From Wenzhouxiangella sp. (GTDB lineage Bacteria > Pseudomonadota > Gammaproteobacteria > Xanthomonadales > Wenzhouxiangellaceae), in the NCBI GenBank assembly GCA_007127425.1, contig SKZJ01000002.1, positions 1-10,897 on the forward strand: a stretch of 10,897 nt of DNA, given 5' to 3'. The position numbers and the translations under genes are program-made. Of this stretch, positions 1-6,796 are shown in pieces (position 1 is the stretch's first letter; the number at the start of each line of letters is the position of its first letter). The notes below the pieces were generated by a model. That model did not search any database. It was given only the letters and a program-made list of their open reading frames with translations, and had not been told where the DNA came from.

Positions 1-1478
1 TCCATGAGCTTGCCGCGCTTGCGCTCCCAGCCCATCCAGACACCTTCGGCGGCATTCCACATCCGTCGGCGCGACAGAAACAGGAAACGGTCGCCGTAGA
101 GTCGGTTCAGCCGGCGGGTACAGGCTCTGCAACGCTTGAGGACGCGCTCATCCACATTCGTTTCCGGCTGGTCGGCGTCACGCAGGTCAGCAAGGATGAC
201 GAATACCAGCGAGGGATCATCGTTGGCCAGAAAATTGATTTCCAGCCGTTCGAAGACCGGCTCAACATCATCGACACCGGCATAGATCACCGGAACCACC
301 ACGGCGGTTCGGAATTCTTCAGGGACTCCGTTACGCTCGAAATCCATGCGCGCGAGGGTGCGCGGAGGCACTTGCCAGGTGATGAGTCCGTTGACCAGGG
401 CCACAGCGAGGCCGATGACCGGCGAAAGCACCAACAACAGCATCACTGTCGTCAATTGCCAGGTTGCGCCACCGCCCTGGAGCAAAGCGTACAGGGCTGC
501 CAGGGGCAACACCGAAAACAGGCTGATGAAGAAAAAATAGACCGAGCCGGGACGACGCTCGGCAAAATCCAGTACACGCTGTCGGGTGGTTGGTCGGAAA
601 CCGACCTCCCGCCGCAACCGCTCGCGTCCGCCGGCGATAAGCCAGTAACCGACATGCCGATGGCGTGGCTTGCCGGCACTGGCGGCAGCACTGAGGGCAA
701 TCACCCTCTCGGCGACTTCGGTTTCACCGAGAGTGCCGTGCCGTGCCAGCAATTCAATCCGCTGCCGGTAACGGTCGCGAGTGAGGAAATCCATGGCAGC
801 GTAAGCACCGGCCGGGTCGCGTGCCAGGATGCGGTCGACCCGACTGAGCCGCTCGAAGGACTCCGGCCAGTCGTGGGCTGCCATCGCCCGCAGACTGAGT
901 ATGCCGCCGGCAACCGTATCGACGATATCCACCTCATCGCCGCGCACGACATTACCGGGTCCGGCGGTCAATCGCTCGCCGACATGGATGAGGTGATCGA
1001 TGACGGCAAGGCTCAGAAAGGCCGGCAAGGCCCACAACTCGCCGATTGTGAGGGCACGATGACTCTGGTACTGATCAACGCTGCGCTCGACCCAGTCGAG
1101 CTCAATTGGCTCGCCGCCATACTCGAGCAGGATACCCGCCAAAGCGGCAACCACCGGCTCGGCACCCTTCCCGGACCCGGAAACATGCGGCAGGCTGCGA
1201 ATGTATCCGGCCGGCATGTCGGAGCGAAGACCGGAGAGTGCATCCTCGATGATGTGTCGGTTGTCCAGTAACCACTCTTCGGCACGAGTGATCGTGTGCC
1301 CTTCCACCTGCACACGATCGATGGCCGCGTAAATGCCTTTCAGGCGATTTCGACGTCCCTGTAGCTGCAGCGGCCTGGCCGTGAACTTTCCAGTCCCGCC
1401 GGCTCGCAAGGCCAGTTCGTGCAGGGCCTGCTTGAGCTCCGGACGCACCGGGCTGGATGTGGCTGGCGACGTGTTCAT
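1..1478 (-). CDS. ndvB: Cyclic beta-1,2-glucan synthase (GT84, NdvB/ChvB type), N-terminal part
   Basis: The first 492 codons of a very large inner-membrane enzyme; the rest lies beyond the left edge. Family members (about 2,800 residues) build cyclic beta-1,2-glucan from UDP-glucose for the periplasm. Residues 1-312 form a soluble region with family-like stretches: LLDNRHIIEDAL at 70-81, GYIRSLPHV at 91-99, ELDWVERSVDQ at 126-136 and HVGYWLIAGGRERL at 275-288. Two hydrophobic segments follow, about 313-334 and 342-368. The glycosyltransferase domain then starts near 388, with FLANDDPSLVFVILADLRDA (416-435) and WMGWERKRGKLM (481-492). The start ATG has a clear GGAGG five bases upstream and lies 19 bp after the stress-protein stop, so the two are probably co-transcribed. 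The later membrane segments and C-terminal phosphorylase-like domain cannot be seen here. The family call is by motif recognition and is fairly secure. Confidence 0.82.
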   Translation of the reverse strand, partial: MNTSPATSSPVRPELKQALHELALRAGGTGKFTARPLQLQGRRNRLKGIYAAIDRVQVEGHTITRAEEWLLDNRHIIEDALSGLRSDMPAGYIRSLPHVSGSGKGAEPVVAALAGILLEYGGEPIELDWVERSVDQYQSHRALTIGELWALPAFLSLAVIDHLIHVGERLTAGPGNVVRGDEVDIVDTVAGGILSLRAMAAHDWPESFERLSRVDRILARDPAGAYAAMDFLTRDRYRQRIELLARHGTLGETEVAERVIALSAAASAGKPRHRHVGYWLIAGGRERLRREVGFRPTTRQRVLDFAERRPGSVYFFFISLFSVLPLAALYALLQGGGATWQLTTVMLLLVLSPVIGLAVALVNGLITWQVPPRTLARMDFERNGVPEEFRTAVVVPVIYAGVDDVEPVFERLEINFLANDDPSLVFVILADLRDADQPETNVDERVLKRCRACTRRLNRLYGDRFLFLSRRRMWNAAEGVWMGWERKRGKLM

Positions 1479-1497
1479 GTTCGCCTCCGCCCCCTGG

Positions 1498-2427
1498 TCA
1501 TTGGGTAACGCCGGCAACGTCCCCGGGAATCTCAATATTGCCCTGTATCACCATGGTGGGCAGGTGTGTTGATGACAGCAGGGTCTGCAAGATGGATCCG
1601 CTAGTCCATCCGCTGAGTTCATTGCCACGGCTTGCAGTCAGCACCATCAGGTCAGGCGTTTCCTGCCGACAGAGTTCGGCAATGCACGCCACCGGATCCC
1701 CGGCGACCTCAAGGCGGATTCGAATGCGGTGCTGTTTGCCGAGCTGGTCGCGCAACTCCTCAAGGTAACTGCCGGCCACGCGGCGGTTGCACTCGATCAG
1801 TTGCTCCTTGAGTGAAATTTCACTCGCGGTCAATGGGCGGCGCCTCGGCATGACCGGCTCACTGACAACGTGGCAGAAAAGGATATCGGTATCCTGACCT
1901 GCACCCAGCGCGACGGCAACATACGCCGCCGCCTCGTACGTGTGGGAACCATGAAGTGGCACAAGGATGCGTTTATATCCCCCCGAGCCATCCGTGCCCG
2001 GCCCGTCATTGACCACCAGGTAGGAAATTCGGGTGCTCGACAGCACCTTGAAGGCCGTCCCGCCATGGGGAAACTCGTTCTCCTCCCCCGCTCCCCAGGA
2101 GGACATGATGACGAGACTGATATCGTTGCGGCGAATATGATCGGCAATGCGGTCGGCCGGTCTTCCCTCGGTCAACACGACTTCGATGTCGACGCCGGCA
2201 AGGCGCTGGTCCTCCTGCAAGGCGCTCAGGTAGCGTTCGGCCTCCACCCGTCGCAGCCGCCAGTCGATGCTTTCGCTGCCCGTGCGTCCATTTGCAGCGC
2301 CGCCGCCAAGCACCCTCAGCAGGGTCACCCGGCTGCCGAACAGCCGCGCGATCCGCCCGGCATGCGAGATTGCGTACTCGGCGTGCACCGATCCATCGAG
2401 CGGCAGCAGGATTCGACTGAACACCAT
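1498..2427 (-). CDS. Tandem-domain universal stress protein (UspA family)
   Basis: A 309-residue cytoplasmic protein with two UspA folds, about 3-139 and 152-294. Each starts with the family beta-strand and loop: ILLPLDGS at 6-13 and ILVPLHGS at 154-161. The second copy has His where Asp is usual. The nucleotide-binding loops are only loosely kept, GGT at 122-124 and GS at 277-278, so ATP binding is possible but not certain. Tandem Usp proteins commonly support survival under oxygen limitation or energy stress; the partner here is unknown. The ATG has only a weak AGG upstream. An FNR/Anr-like box lies 60 bp upstream of the start. The gene is followed 19 bp later by the glucan synthase, suggesting a stress-induced two-gene operon. 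Family assignment is strong; the specific role is open. Confidence 0.9.
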   Translation of the reverse strand: MVFSRILLPLDGSVHAEYAISHAGRIARLFGSRVTLLRVLGGGAANGRTGSESIDWRLRRVEAERYLSALQEDQRLAGVDIEVVLTEGRPADRIADHIRRNDISLVIMSSWGAGEENEFPHGGTAFKVLSSTRISYLVVNDGPGTDGSGGYKRILVPLHGSHTYEAAAYVAVALGAGQDTDILFCHVVSEPVMPRRRPLTASEISLKEQLIECNRRVAGSYLEELRDQLGKQHRIRIRLEVAGDPVACIAELCRQETPDLMVLTASRGNELSGWTSGSILQTLLSSTHLPTMVIQGNIEIPGDVAGVTQ

Positions 2428-2459
2428 AAGCCTGGCAGTCCGGTTTGTTGAGGCCTACC

Positions 2460-2465
2460 ATCTTA
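2460..2465 (-). promoter_or_regulatory. Candidate -10 element of the usp-ndvB promoter
   Basis: On the minus strand this reads TAAGAT, four of six matches to TATAAT. If the FNR-like box centre is placed at -41.5, transcription would start near 2453 and this hexamer falls at -12 to -7, the arrangement of a class II FNR-activated promoter. The leader before the usp ATG would be about 26 nt. It was found by spacing, not by an independent signal. Confidence 0.4.
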
Positions 2466-2487
2466 GGGACAGTGGCAAGCACCACTA

Positions 2488-2501
2488 TTGACTCAGATCA
2501 A
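2488..2501 (-). promoter_or_regulatory. FNR/Anr-type operator upstream of usp-ndvB
   Basis: Minus strand TTGATCTGAGTCAA matches the FNR/Anr consensus TTGAT-N4-ATCAA at nine of ten defined positions. It lies in the 108-bp gap between nrdJb and usp, and a TAAGAT element sits at the right distance for activation of usp. FNR and Anr are iron-sulfur regulators active without oxygen, and Anr control of usp genes is established in Pseudomonas. Binding here is inferred. Confidence 0.6.
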
Positions 2502-2535
2502 GCAACGGACACTCGGCAACCGGCACCGCCTCCAC

Positions 2536-3297
2536 CTAACCGCACTTGGAGTAGCCGCAGGCCAGGCAGGTCTGGCAGCCGTCGAGCAGCACCATGGCCT
2601 TGGTGTTGCATTTGAAGCACAGGGTCGCCGACGCCGGGTAGGAGGCCTCGTCGGCTGGTGCCGGCGCAGCACTGCCCGCCTCAGCTATTGTTTTTTTTTC
2701 CGCCGGGTCGTCGGCCTGCCGCTCTCGAGCCTCGACTTCGGCCCGCTTTTGCTGAAGCATCAGCTGCTGCTGTTCACTGAGCTCGTCGGGTTCGAGCATG
2801 CCGATGCGCTTGAAATGATGCTCCACCACGGCGCCGATATCGGCCACGATGGACGGCACGAAGCGACCACCGGGCTTGAAGTAACCGCCCTTGGGATCGA
2901 ACACCGCCTGCAACTCTTCAGACAAAAAGGTGACGTCGCCGCCCTTGCGGAAGACTGCCGACATCACCCGCGTCAGTGCCACGATCCACTGGAAGTGATC
3001 CATGTTCTTCGAGTTGATGAAAATCTCGAAGGGTCGGCGCTGTTCGTGCTCGGTACCGGAATTAAGCACGATATCGTTGATCGTCACGTACAGCGCATGA
3101 TCGTCCAGCGGCGTGCGGATCTTGTAGGTCGCACCCTCAAGGCATTCCATGCCCTCGGGTCGTTCCAGTTTTTCATGCATGCGGATGATTTCGGCCTTCT
3201 GACCCTGGGGCTTTTCCCCGGATGCACCATCCGTTTCCGCCTTGTCCTTTTCGCGCACCTTGTAGTCCACGATCTTCTTGTCAATCTTGATGGTCAT
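2536..3297 (-). CDS. nrdJb: Class II ribonucleotide reductase accessory subunit NrdJb
   Basis: The 253-residue partner of NrdJa, corresponding to the C-terminal part of single-chain class II reductases. Residues about 38-165 resemble the TSCPD-type module (YKIRTPLDDHALYVTIND at 58-75). A Gln/Glu/Lys-rich linker, about 170-205, follows. The protein ends in the Cys-rich tail typical of NrdJ, with cysteines at 227, 230, 241, 244, 247 and 252 in CFKC...CQTCLACGYSKC; such tails bind zinc or recycle the active-site disulfide. The ATG at 3297 is chosen because GGGAG lies seven bases upstream and the protein then starts MTIKIDKK; an in-frame TTG at 3324 has no such site. It follows nrdJa by 119 bp, without overlap, and is probably in the same transcript. 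A run of nine A residues interrupts the linker codons. The split arrangement matches P. aeruginosa NrdJa/NrdJb. Confidence 0.88.
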   Translation of the reverse strand: MTIKIDKKIVDYKVREKDKAETDGASGEKPQGQKAEIIRMHEKLERPEGMECLEGATYKIRTPLDDHALYVTINDIVLNSGTEHEQRRPFEIFINSKNMDHFQWIVALTRVMSAVFRKGGDVTFLSEELQAVFDPKGGYFKPGGRFVPSIVADIGAVVEHHFKRIGMLEPDELSEQQQLMLQQKRAEVEARERQADDPAEKKTIAEAGSAAPAPADEASYPASATLCFKCNTKAMVLLDGCQTCLACGYSKCG

Positions 3298-3416
3298 CTC
3301 AATGCTCCCGCATTGCTTCTGCAATTTTCATCGAATACCTTTGACACAGCGAGACATTCACAGGCAAGACGCGATCGGTATCGAATCGCAGCATGCGGGC
3401 GTCTCGCATAGTCACA

Positions 3417-6400
3417 TCAGAATTTGCCGTAGTAGCCTTCTTTAAGGGCATCGAACAGGTTGGCGGCCGTGTGCATTTCGCCGTCATATTCGACTTCCTC
3501 GTTACCCTTGAGCTCGACCTTCGAGCCGTCTTCCAGTTCGAACACGTAGGTTGTCGACTCCAGGTCCTTGTCGGTGACCAGCACACCCTGGAATGCTTCG
3601 GGATTGAAGCGAAAGGTCGTGCAACCCTTCAATCCCTGCTCCCAGGCGAACAGGTAGATGTTCTTGAAGTCCTCGTAGGGATAGTCGGTCGGCACGTTGG
3701 CGGTCTTGGAAATCGAACTGTCGATCCACTTCTGCGCCGCCGCCTGGATACCGACGTGCTCCTTGGGAGTGATCGTCTCGGCAGTCACGAAGTAGTCGGG
3801 CAACTGCTCGTCCGCTTCTTCCGAGTACGGCATGGCCGCCGGGTTGATCAGTGTGCGGTAGGCCAACAACTCATAGGAGTAGACACTGACCTTTTCCTTG
3901 CTCTTGCGCCCTTCGCGGATCACATTTCGGTTGTAGTGATGGGCAAAGCTCGGCTCGATGCCATTGGAGGCATTGTTGGCCAGTGACAGCGAAATCGTCC
4001 CGGTGGGTGCGATCGAGGTGTGGTGAGTGAAGCGTGCACCTTTCTCGGCCAGATTCTCGACGACCTCCGGTGCCACCTCGGCCACGCGCTGCATGTAACG
4101 ACTGTAGCGCGCGTGCAGGATGCGGCCCGGCACGCGATCGCCGGGTTTGTAGCCGTCACGCTTCATCTCCGGGCGCTTCCGGAGCATCTCGGGGGTGACC
4201 TCGAACTCGTCGAGCATGATCGGGGCCGGGCCCTTTTCCTCGGCCAGTTCCACGGCGGTTTCCCAGCCGGCCACGGCCATTTCCCGTGCCACCCGCTCGG
4301 TGAACTCCAGTGATTCCGGCCGGCCGTACTGCATGCGCATCATGGTCAGGGCCGAGCCCAGGCCCAGGAAACCCATGCCGTGACGGCGCTTGTACATGAT
4401 CTCGCGCTTCTGTTCTTCGAGCGGCAGGCCGTTGATCTCGACCACGTTGTCGAGCATGCGGGTAAAGATCTGCACCGTGCGCCGGTACTCTTCCCAGTTG
4501 AAGCGGGCATTCTCGGTAAACGGTTCCTCAACGAAGCGGGTCAGATTGACCGAGCCCAGCAGGCAGGCGCCGTAAGGCGGCAGCGGCTGCTCACCGCAAT
4601 TATGAGCATGCAGGCCGTTGGCATCGAACGTATTGATCCCGGGTACCTGCACATCGAAAACATCTTCTTCGCCAGCATGCTCAACGGCAGCCACGCGGGC
4701 AGTAAAGCGCTCGCGATTGATTCCCCGAGCGTAGGCGGCGAGGTGCTGATCCAGGGCAGCCTGCTTGCCCGAGTGCGCAAACCCGACAACTTCATTGAAA
4801 CGCAACAGATTTTCACTGCTGATGATCAGTTCATGCTGAGGCTGAGTGGGATAGGCTCGCTCGCCGCCCTTTCCATCCGGCAACCTCGTTTGGCTCGCCT
4901 TGCGACGATTCTTGTAGATTCTCGATGCGATTCCCAAACGTAGCAGCATGCGCTGGACGGCTTGCAAACGATCAAGGTCACTTTGACTCAGACGAATGCT
5001 GACGCCCTTGGCCTGGCTGCCCTGGACGCTGCCGTCGGCATCGAAAAAGCCACGCAGAAAGCCGCGATAGCCGGCCGCCGACGCTTTCTCCAGTTCTGGA
5101 GTAATGGTCTTGTTGCCGGGCGACATGCCCATTTCCTCGGCCAGTTGTTTTACGGCTGCTGTGGACAGACGAAATTCGTTTCGCCCCTGGATCGACGCCC
5201 AGCCCATGAAGTCAGCCCTGTGCGGAAGTGATCGAGCCGCAGCTTCTGCTGCTTTCATGATGGAATGAGCACCAAAGTCCGTACTCTCTCCGTTTGCCAC
5301 GGCAGCATCCTGCCAAACGGACAATACGGCGGCATCCTTCTTGAGCGTGCCGTCCCCGACCAGCAGCCCCAGCAGGTAGCCCTGACCTTCGTCGAGACAC
5401 CCTGCCCAATCCGGGGCTTCACGGTGGTCGTTGAGAAGCACGCGATCGCCTGGCTTCAGGTTTCCCGCTTCACACCATTCAGTATCCGTGCGATAGCGAG
5501 TGAACGCGCTCACCCGACGTACACGATGATCGCGAGTCAGCTTCAGTTCGTAGCCTTCTGCAGTGACAAGCCGTACGACCCGCTTGGTCGACGTCTTGAA
5601 AAACCCCTCCGGTCCGCTGGCGTGAACAGCGCCGTCAACAACAGCCGAGAACGGTTTTCCGATCAGGTCACCAACCTGCTTCGGGCCTTCGGTTGTCTGC
5701 ACCCAGGTATCCGCAGTGACACAGGGATTGGTCGCACGAATGTTCTCGCACCACCAGTTGTTGTTCTGCTCGTTGATGCGATCGACCAGCACGAACCCCG
5801 GCTCGGCGTAGTCGTAGGTGCTGGCCATGATCATGTTCCACAGGCGACGCGCCGGCACCGTGCGGTAGATGCGACAGGCAACCAGGCCCTCCTCGTTGCT
5901 GACATAGCCTTCGGTGACCGGCCATTCGCGCCACAGCACCTGCTCCGGATCGTTCAGATCCAGATCGCCGGCCTCCGAGTCCAGCACCGGGAAGAGCAGC
6001 GGCCAGTCGGTATCGTCGACCACGGCCTGCACGAAGTCGTCGGTGATCAACAGCGAGCAGTTGAACTGACGCAGCACGCCGTCGGAGCGCTTGGCACGGA
6101 TGAAATCCATGACGTCGGGATGCGACACGTCGAAGGTCGCCATCTGCGCGCCACGACGACCACCGGCCGAGGAGACGGTGAAACACATCTTGTCGTAGAT
6201 GTCCATGAACGACAGCGGGCCCGAAGTGTAGGCGCCGGCACCGGACACATAGGCACCCTTCGGGCGCAGGGTGGAAAACTCGTAGCCGATGCCGCAGCCG
6301 GCCTTGAGCGTCAGGCCGGCCTCGTGCACCTTGCCGAGGATGTCGTTCATCGAATCGCGGATGGTGCCGGAGACGGTGCAGTTGATCGTCGAGGTCGCCG

Positions 6401-6686
6401 GCTTGTGTGCCAGCGCTCCGGCATTCGACGTAATCCGGCCGGCCGGGATGGCGCCGCGGCGCAGAGCCCAGAGGAACTCTCGATACCAGTGATTGCGCCC
6501 TTCGCCTGATTCCTCGACGTCAGCCAGCGCGCGCGCGACGCGCTTGTAGGTCTCATCGATGTCCCGATCGATGACCTCGCCCGACTTGGCCTTGAGGCGA
6601 TACTTCTTGTCCCAGATATCCAGCGACGCGTCCTGGAATGCGATTTCCGGAAGCGCAGCCGATAAATCTTCTGCCGAAACGCTCAT
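3417..6686 (-). CDS. nrdJa: Class II (B12-dependent) ribonucleotide reductase NrdJa, intein-containing precursor
   Basis: A 1,089-residue precursor: 714 residues of reductase plus a 375-residue intein. The enzyme reduces ribonucleotides to deoxyribonucleotides with adenosylcobalamin as radical source and needs no oxygen. By family alignment, C103 (in TSTINCTVSGT) and C708 (in GACLLGSVNL) are the redox pair, C697 the thiyl-radical cysteine, and N320 and E699 the active-site Asn and Glu of the N-P-C-G-E motif. Also visible are GLTLKAGCGIGYEFS (124-138) and TSIAPTGTISL (890-900). No N-terminal ATP-cone is apparent, and the redox tail is on NrdJb. The ATG has AAGAGG eight bases upstream. The 304-bp upstream region holds NrdR-type and DnaA-type sites. 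The intein (residues 322-696) separates P321 from C697, so the catalytic site forms only after splicing. Identity is very secure. Confidence 0.95.
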   Translation of the reverse strand: MSVSAEDLSAALPEIAFQDASLDIWDKKYRLKAKSGEVIDRDIDETYKRVARALADVEESGEGRNHWYREFLWALRRGAIPAGRITSNAGALAHKPATSTINCTVSGTIRDSMNDILGKVHEAGLTLKAGCGIGYEFSTLRPKGAYVSGAGAYTSGPLSFMDIYDKMCFTVSSAGGRRGAQMATFDVSHPDVMDFIRAKRSDGVLRQFNCSLLITDDFVQAVVDDTDWPLLFPVLDSEAGDLDLNDPEQVLWREWPVTEGYVSNEEGLVACRIYRTVPARRLWNMIMASTYDYAEPGFVLVDRINEQNNNWWCENIRATNPCVTADTWVQTTEGPKQVGDLIGKPFSAVVDGAVHASGPEGFFKTSTKRVVRLVTAEGYELKLTRDHRVRRVSAFTRYRTDTEWCEAGNLKPGDRVLLNDHREAPDWAGCLDEGQGYLLGLLVGDGTLKKDAAVLSVWQDAAVANGESTDFGAHSIMKAAEAAARSLPHRADFMGWASIQGRNEFRLSTAAVKQLAEEMGMSPGNKTITPELEKASAAGYRGFLRGFFDADGSVQGSQAKGVSIRLSQSDLDRLQAVQRMLLRLGIASRIYKNRRKASQTRLPDGKGGERAYPTQPQHELIISSENLLRFNEVVGFAHSGKQAALDQHLAAYARGINRERFTARVAAVEHAGEEDVFDVQVPGINTFDANGLHAHNCGEQPLPPYGACLLGSVNLTRFVEEPFTENARFNWEEYRRTVQIFTRMLDNVVEINGLPLEEQKREIMYKRRHGMGFLGLGSALTMMRMQYGRPESLEFTERVAREMAVAGWETAVELAEEKGPAPIMLDEFEVTPEMLRKRPEMKRDGYKPGDRVPGRILHARYSRYMQRVAEVAPEVVENLAEKGARFTHHTSIAPTGTISLSLANNASNGIEPSFAHHYNRNVIREGRKSKEKVSVYSYELLAYRTLINPAAMPYSEEADEQLPDYFVTAETITPKEHVGIQAAAQKWIDSSISKTANVPTDYPYEDFKNIYLFAWEQGLKGCTTFRFNPEAFQGVLVTDKDLESTTYVFELEDGSKVELKGNEEVEYDGEMHTAANLFDALKEGYYGKF
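4599..5723 (-). mobile_element. Intein with LAGLIDADG homing endonuclease in NrdJa
   Basis: A 375-residue in-frame element, precursor residues C322 to N696. Block A is CVTADTWVQTTEG with nucleophile C322. Block B is LTRDHRV, with the T-x-x-H pair T384 and H387. The endonuclease has two dodecapeptide motifs, GYLLGLLVGDG (436-446, catalytic D445) and RGFLRGFFDADG (541-552, catalytic D551). Block F is VFDVQVPGINTFDANG (676-691) and block G is HAHN (693-696), with penultimate H695 and terminal N696; the +1 residue is C697. All splicing and cleavage residues are present, so it looks active for splicing and homing. Sampled 60-base rows inside it (from 4801, 4921 and 5221) hold 31, 33 and 32 G+C, against 42, 39 and 42 in extein rows (4081, 4201, 6121), consistent with separate ancestry. 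Other NrdJ inteins are known at the same TNP/C site. Confidence 0.95.
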
Positions 6687-6722
6687 ACCCGCAACCTCTT
6701 GATTATGATCTGATAGTGTCTG

Positions 6723-6731
6723 TTATTCACA
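6723..6731 (+). promoter_or_regulatory. DnaA box in the nrdJa leader
   Basis: TTATTCACA is an exact match to the DnaA box consensus TTATNCACA. It lies 37 bp upstream of the nrdJa ATG, on the promoter-proximal side between the NrdR-type boxes and the gene. E. coli nrdAB is DnaA-controlled, so a regulatory role is plausible; a chance match cannot be excluded. Confidence 0.5.
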
Positions 6732-6759
6732 GGTTGCCCACCCCTTGCTCACAACCTGT
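6729..6759 (-). repeat. 8-bp inverted repeat in the nrdJa leader
   Basis: On the minus strand ACAGGTTG (6759-6752) and CAACCTGT (6736-6729) are perfectly complementary, with a 15-nt purine-rich loop. If transcribed it would form a leader hairpin. One arm overlaps the second NrdR-type box and the other overlaps the DnaA box, so it may only reflect overlapping operators. Confidence 0.4.
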
Positions 6760-6764
6760 TGTGC
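6749..6764 (-). promoter_or_regulatory. NrdR-type box, proximal to nrdJa
   Basis: Minus strand GCACAACAGGTTGTGA has perfect CACAAC/GTTGTG arms. It is 16 bp long and exactly 32 bp, start to start, from the distal box, the roughly three-turn spacing typical of tandem NrdR boxes. NrdR is the ATP/dATP-sensing repressor of ribonucleotide reductase genes. It is less AT-rich at its centre than the consensus. Confidence 0.65.
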
Positions 6765-6780
6765 CATTCTCGAGCCCCAG

Positions 6781-6796
6781 GCACAAGATATTGTGC
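6781..6796 (-). promoter_or_regulatory. NrdR-type box, distal to nrdJa
   Basis: Minus strand GCACAATATCTTGTGC closely fits the NrdR box (ACACWATATATWGTGT form) with perfect six-base arms GCACAA/TTGTGC around an AT-rich centre. Together with the box 32 bp downstream it forms the standard tandem operator, upstream of a reductase gene as expected. Confidence 0.75.

Noticed and set aside
372..1271. A 299-codon open frame on the plus strand
   Set aside because: It lies antisense to the glucan synthase frame, has a composition unlike a folded protein, and matches no family I recognise; the minus-strand frame carries clear GT84 motifs.
2471..2486. Small inverted repeat AGTGG/CCACT as a terminator of nrdJb
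   Set aside because: The stem is only 5 bp with no T run, and it lies within the predicted usp promoter.
3298..3324. Upstream TTG start for nrdJb giving 262 residues
   Set aside because: The ATG at 3297 has GGGAG at good spacing, and the extra nine residues do not resemble family N-termini.
4599..5723. A free-standing homing endonuclease gene or group I intron inside nrdJa
   Set aside because: The reading frame runs through without a stop and has splicing blocks at both ends and the Asn-Cys junction, so it is an intein.
5265..6509. A 414-codon open frame on the plus strand
   Set aside because: It is antisense to nrdJa, crosses the intein boundary, and reflects the third-position GC bias of the real gene.
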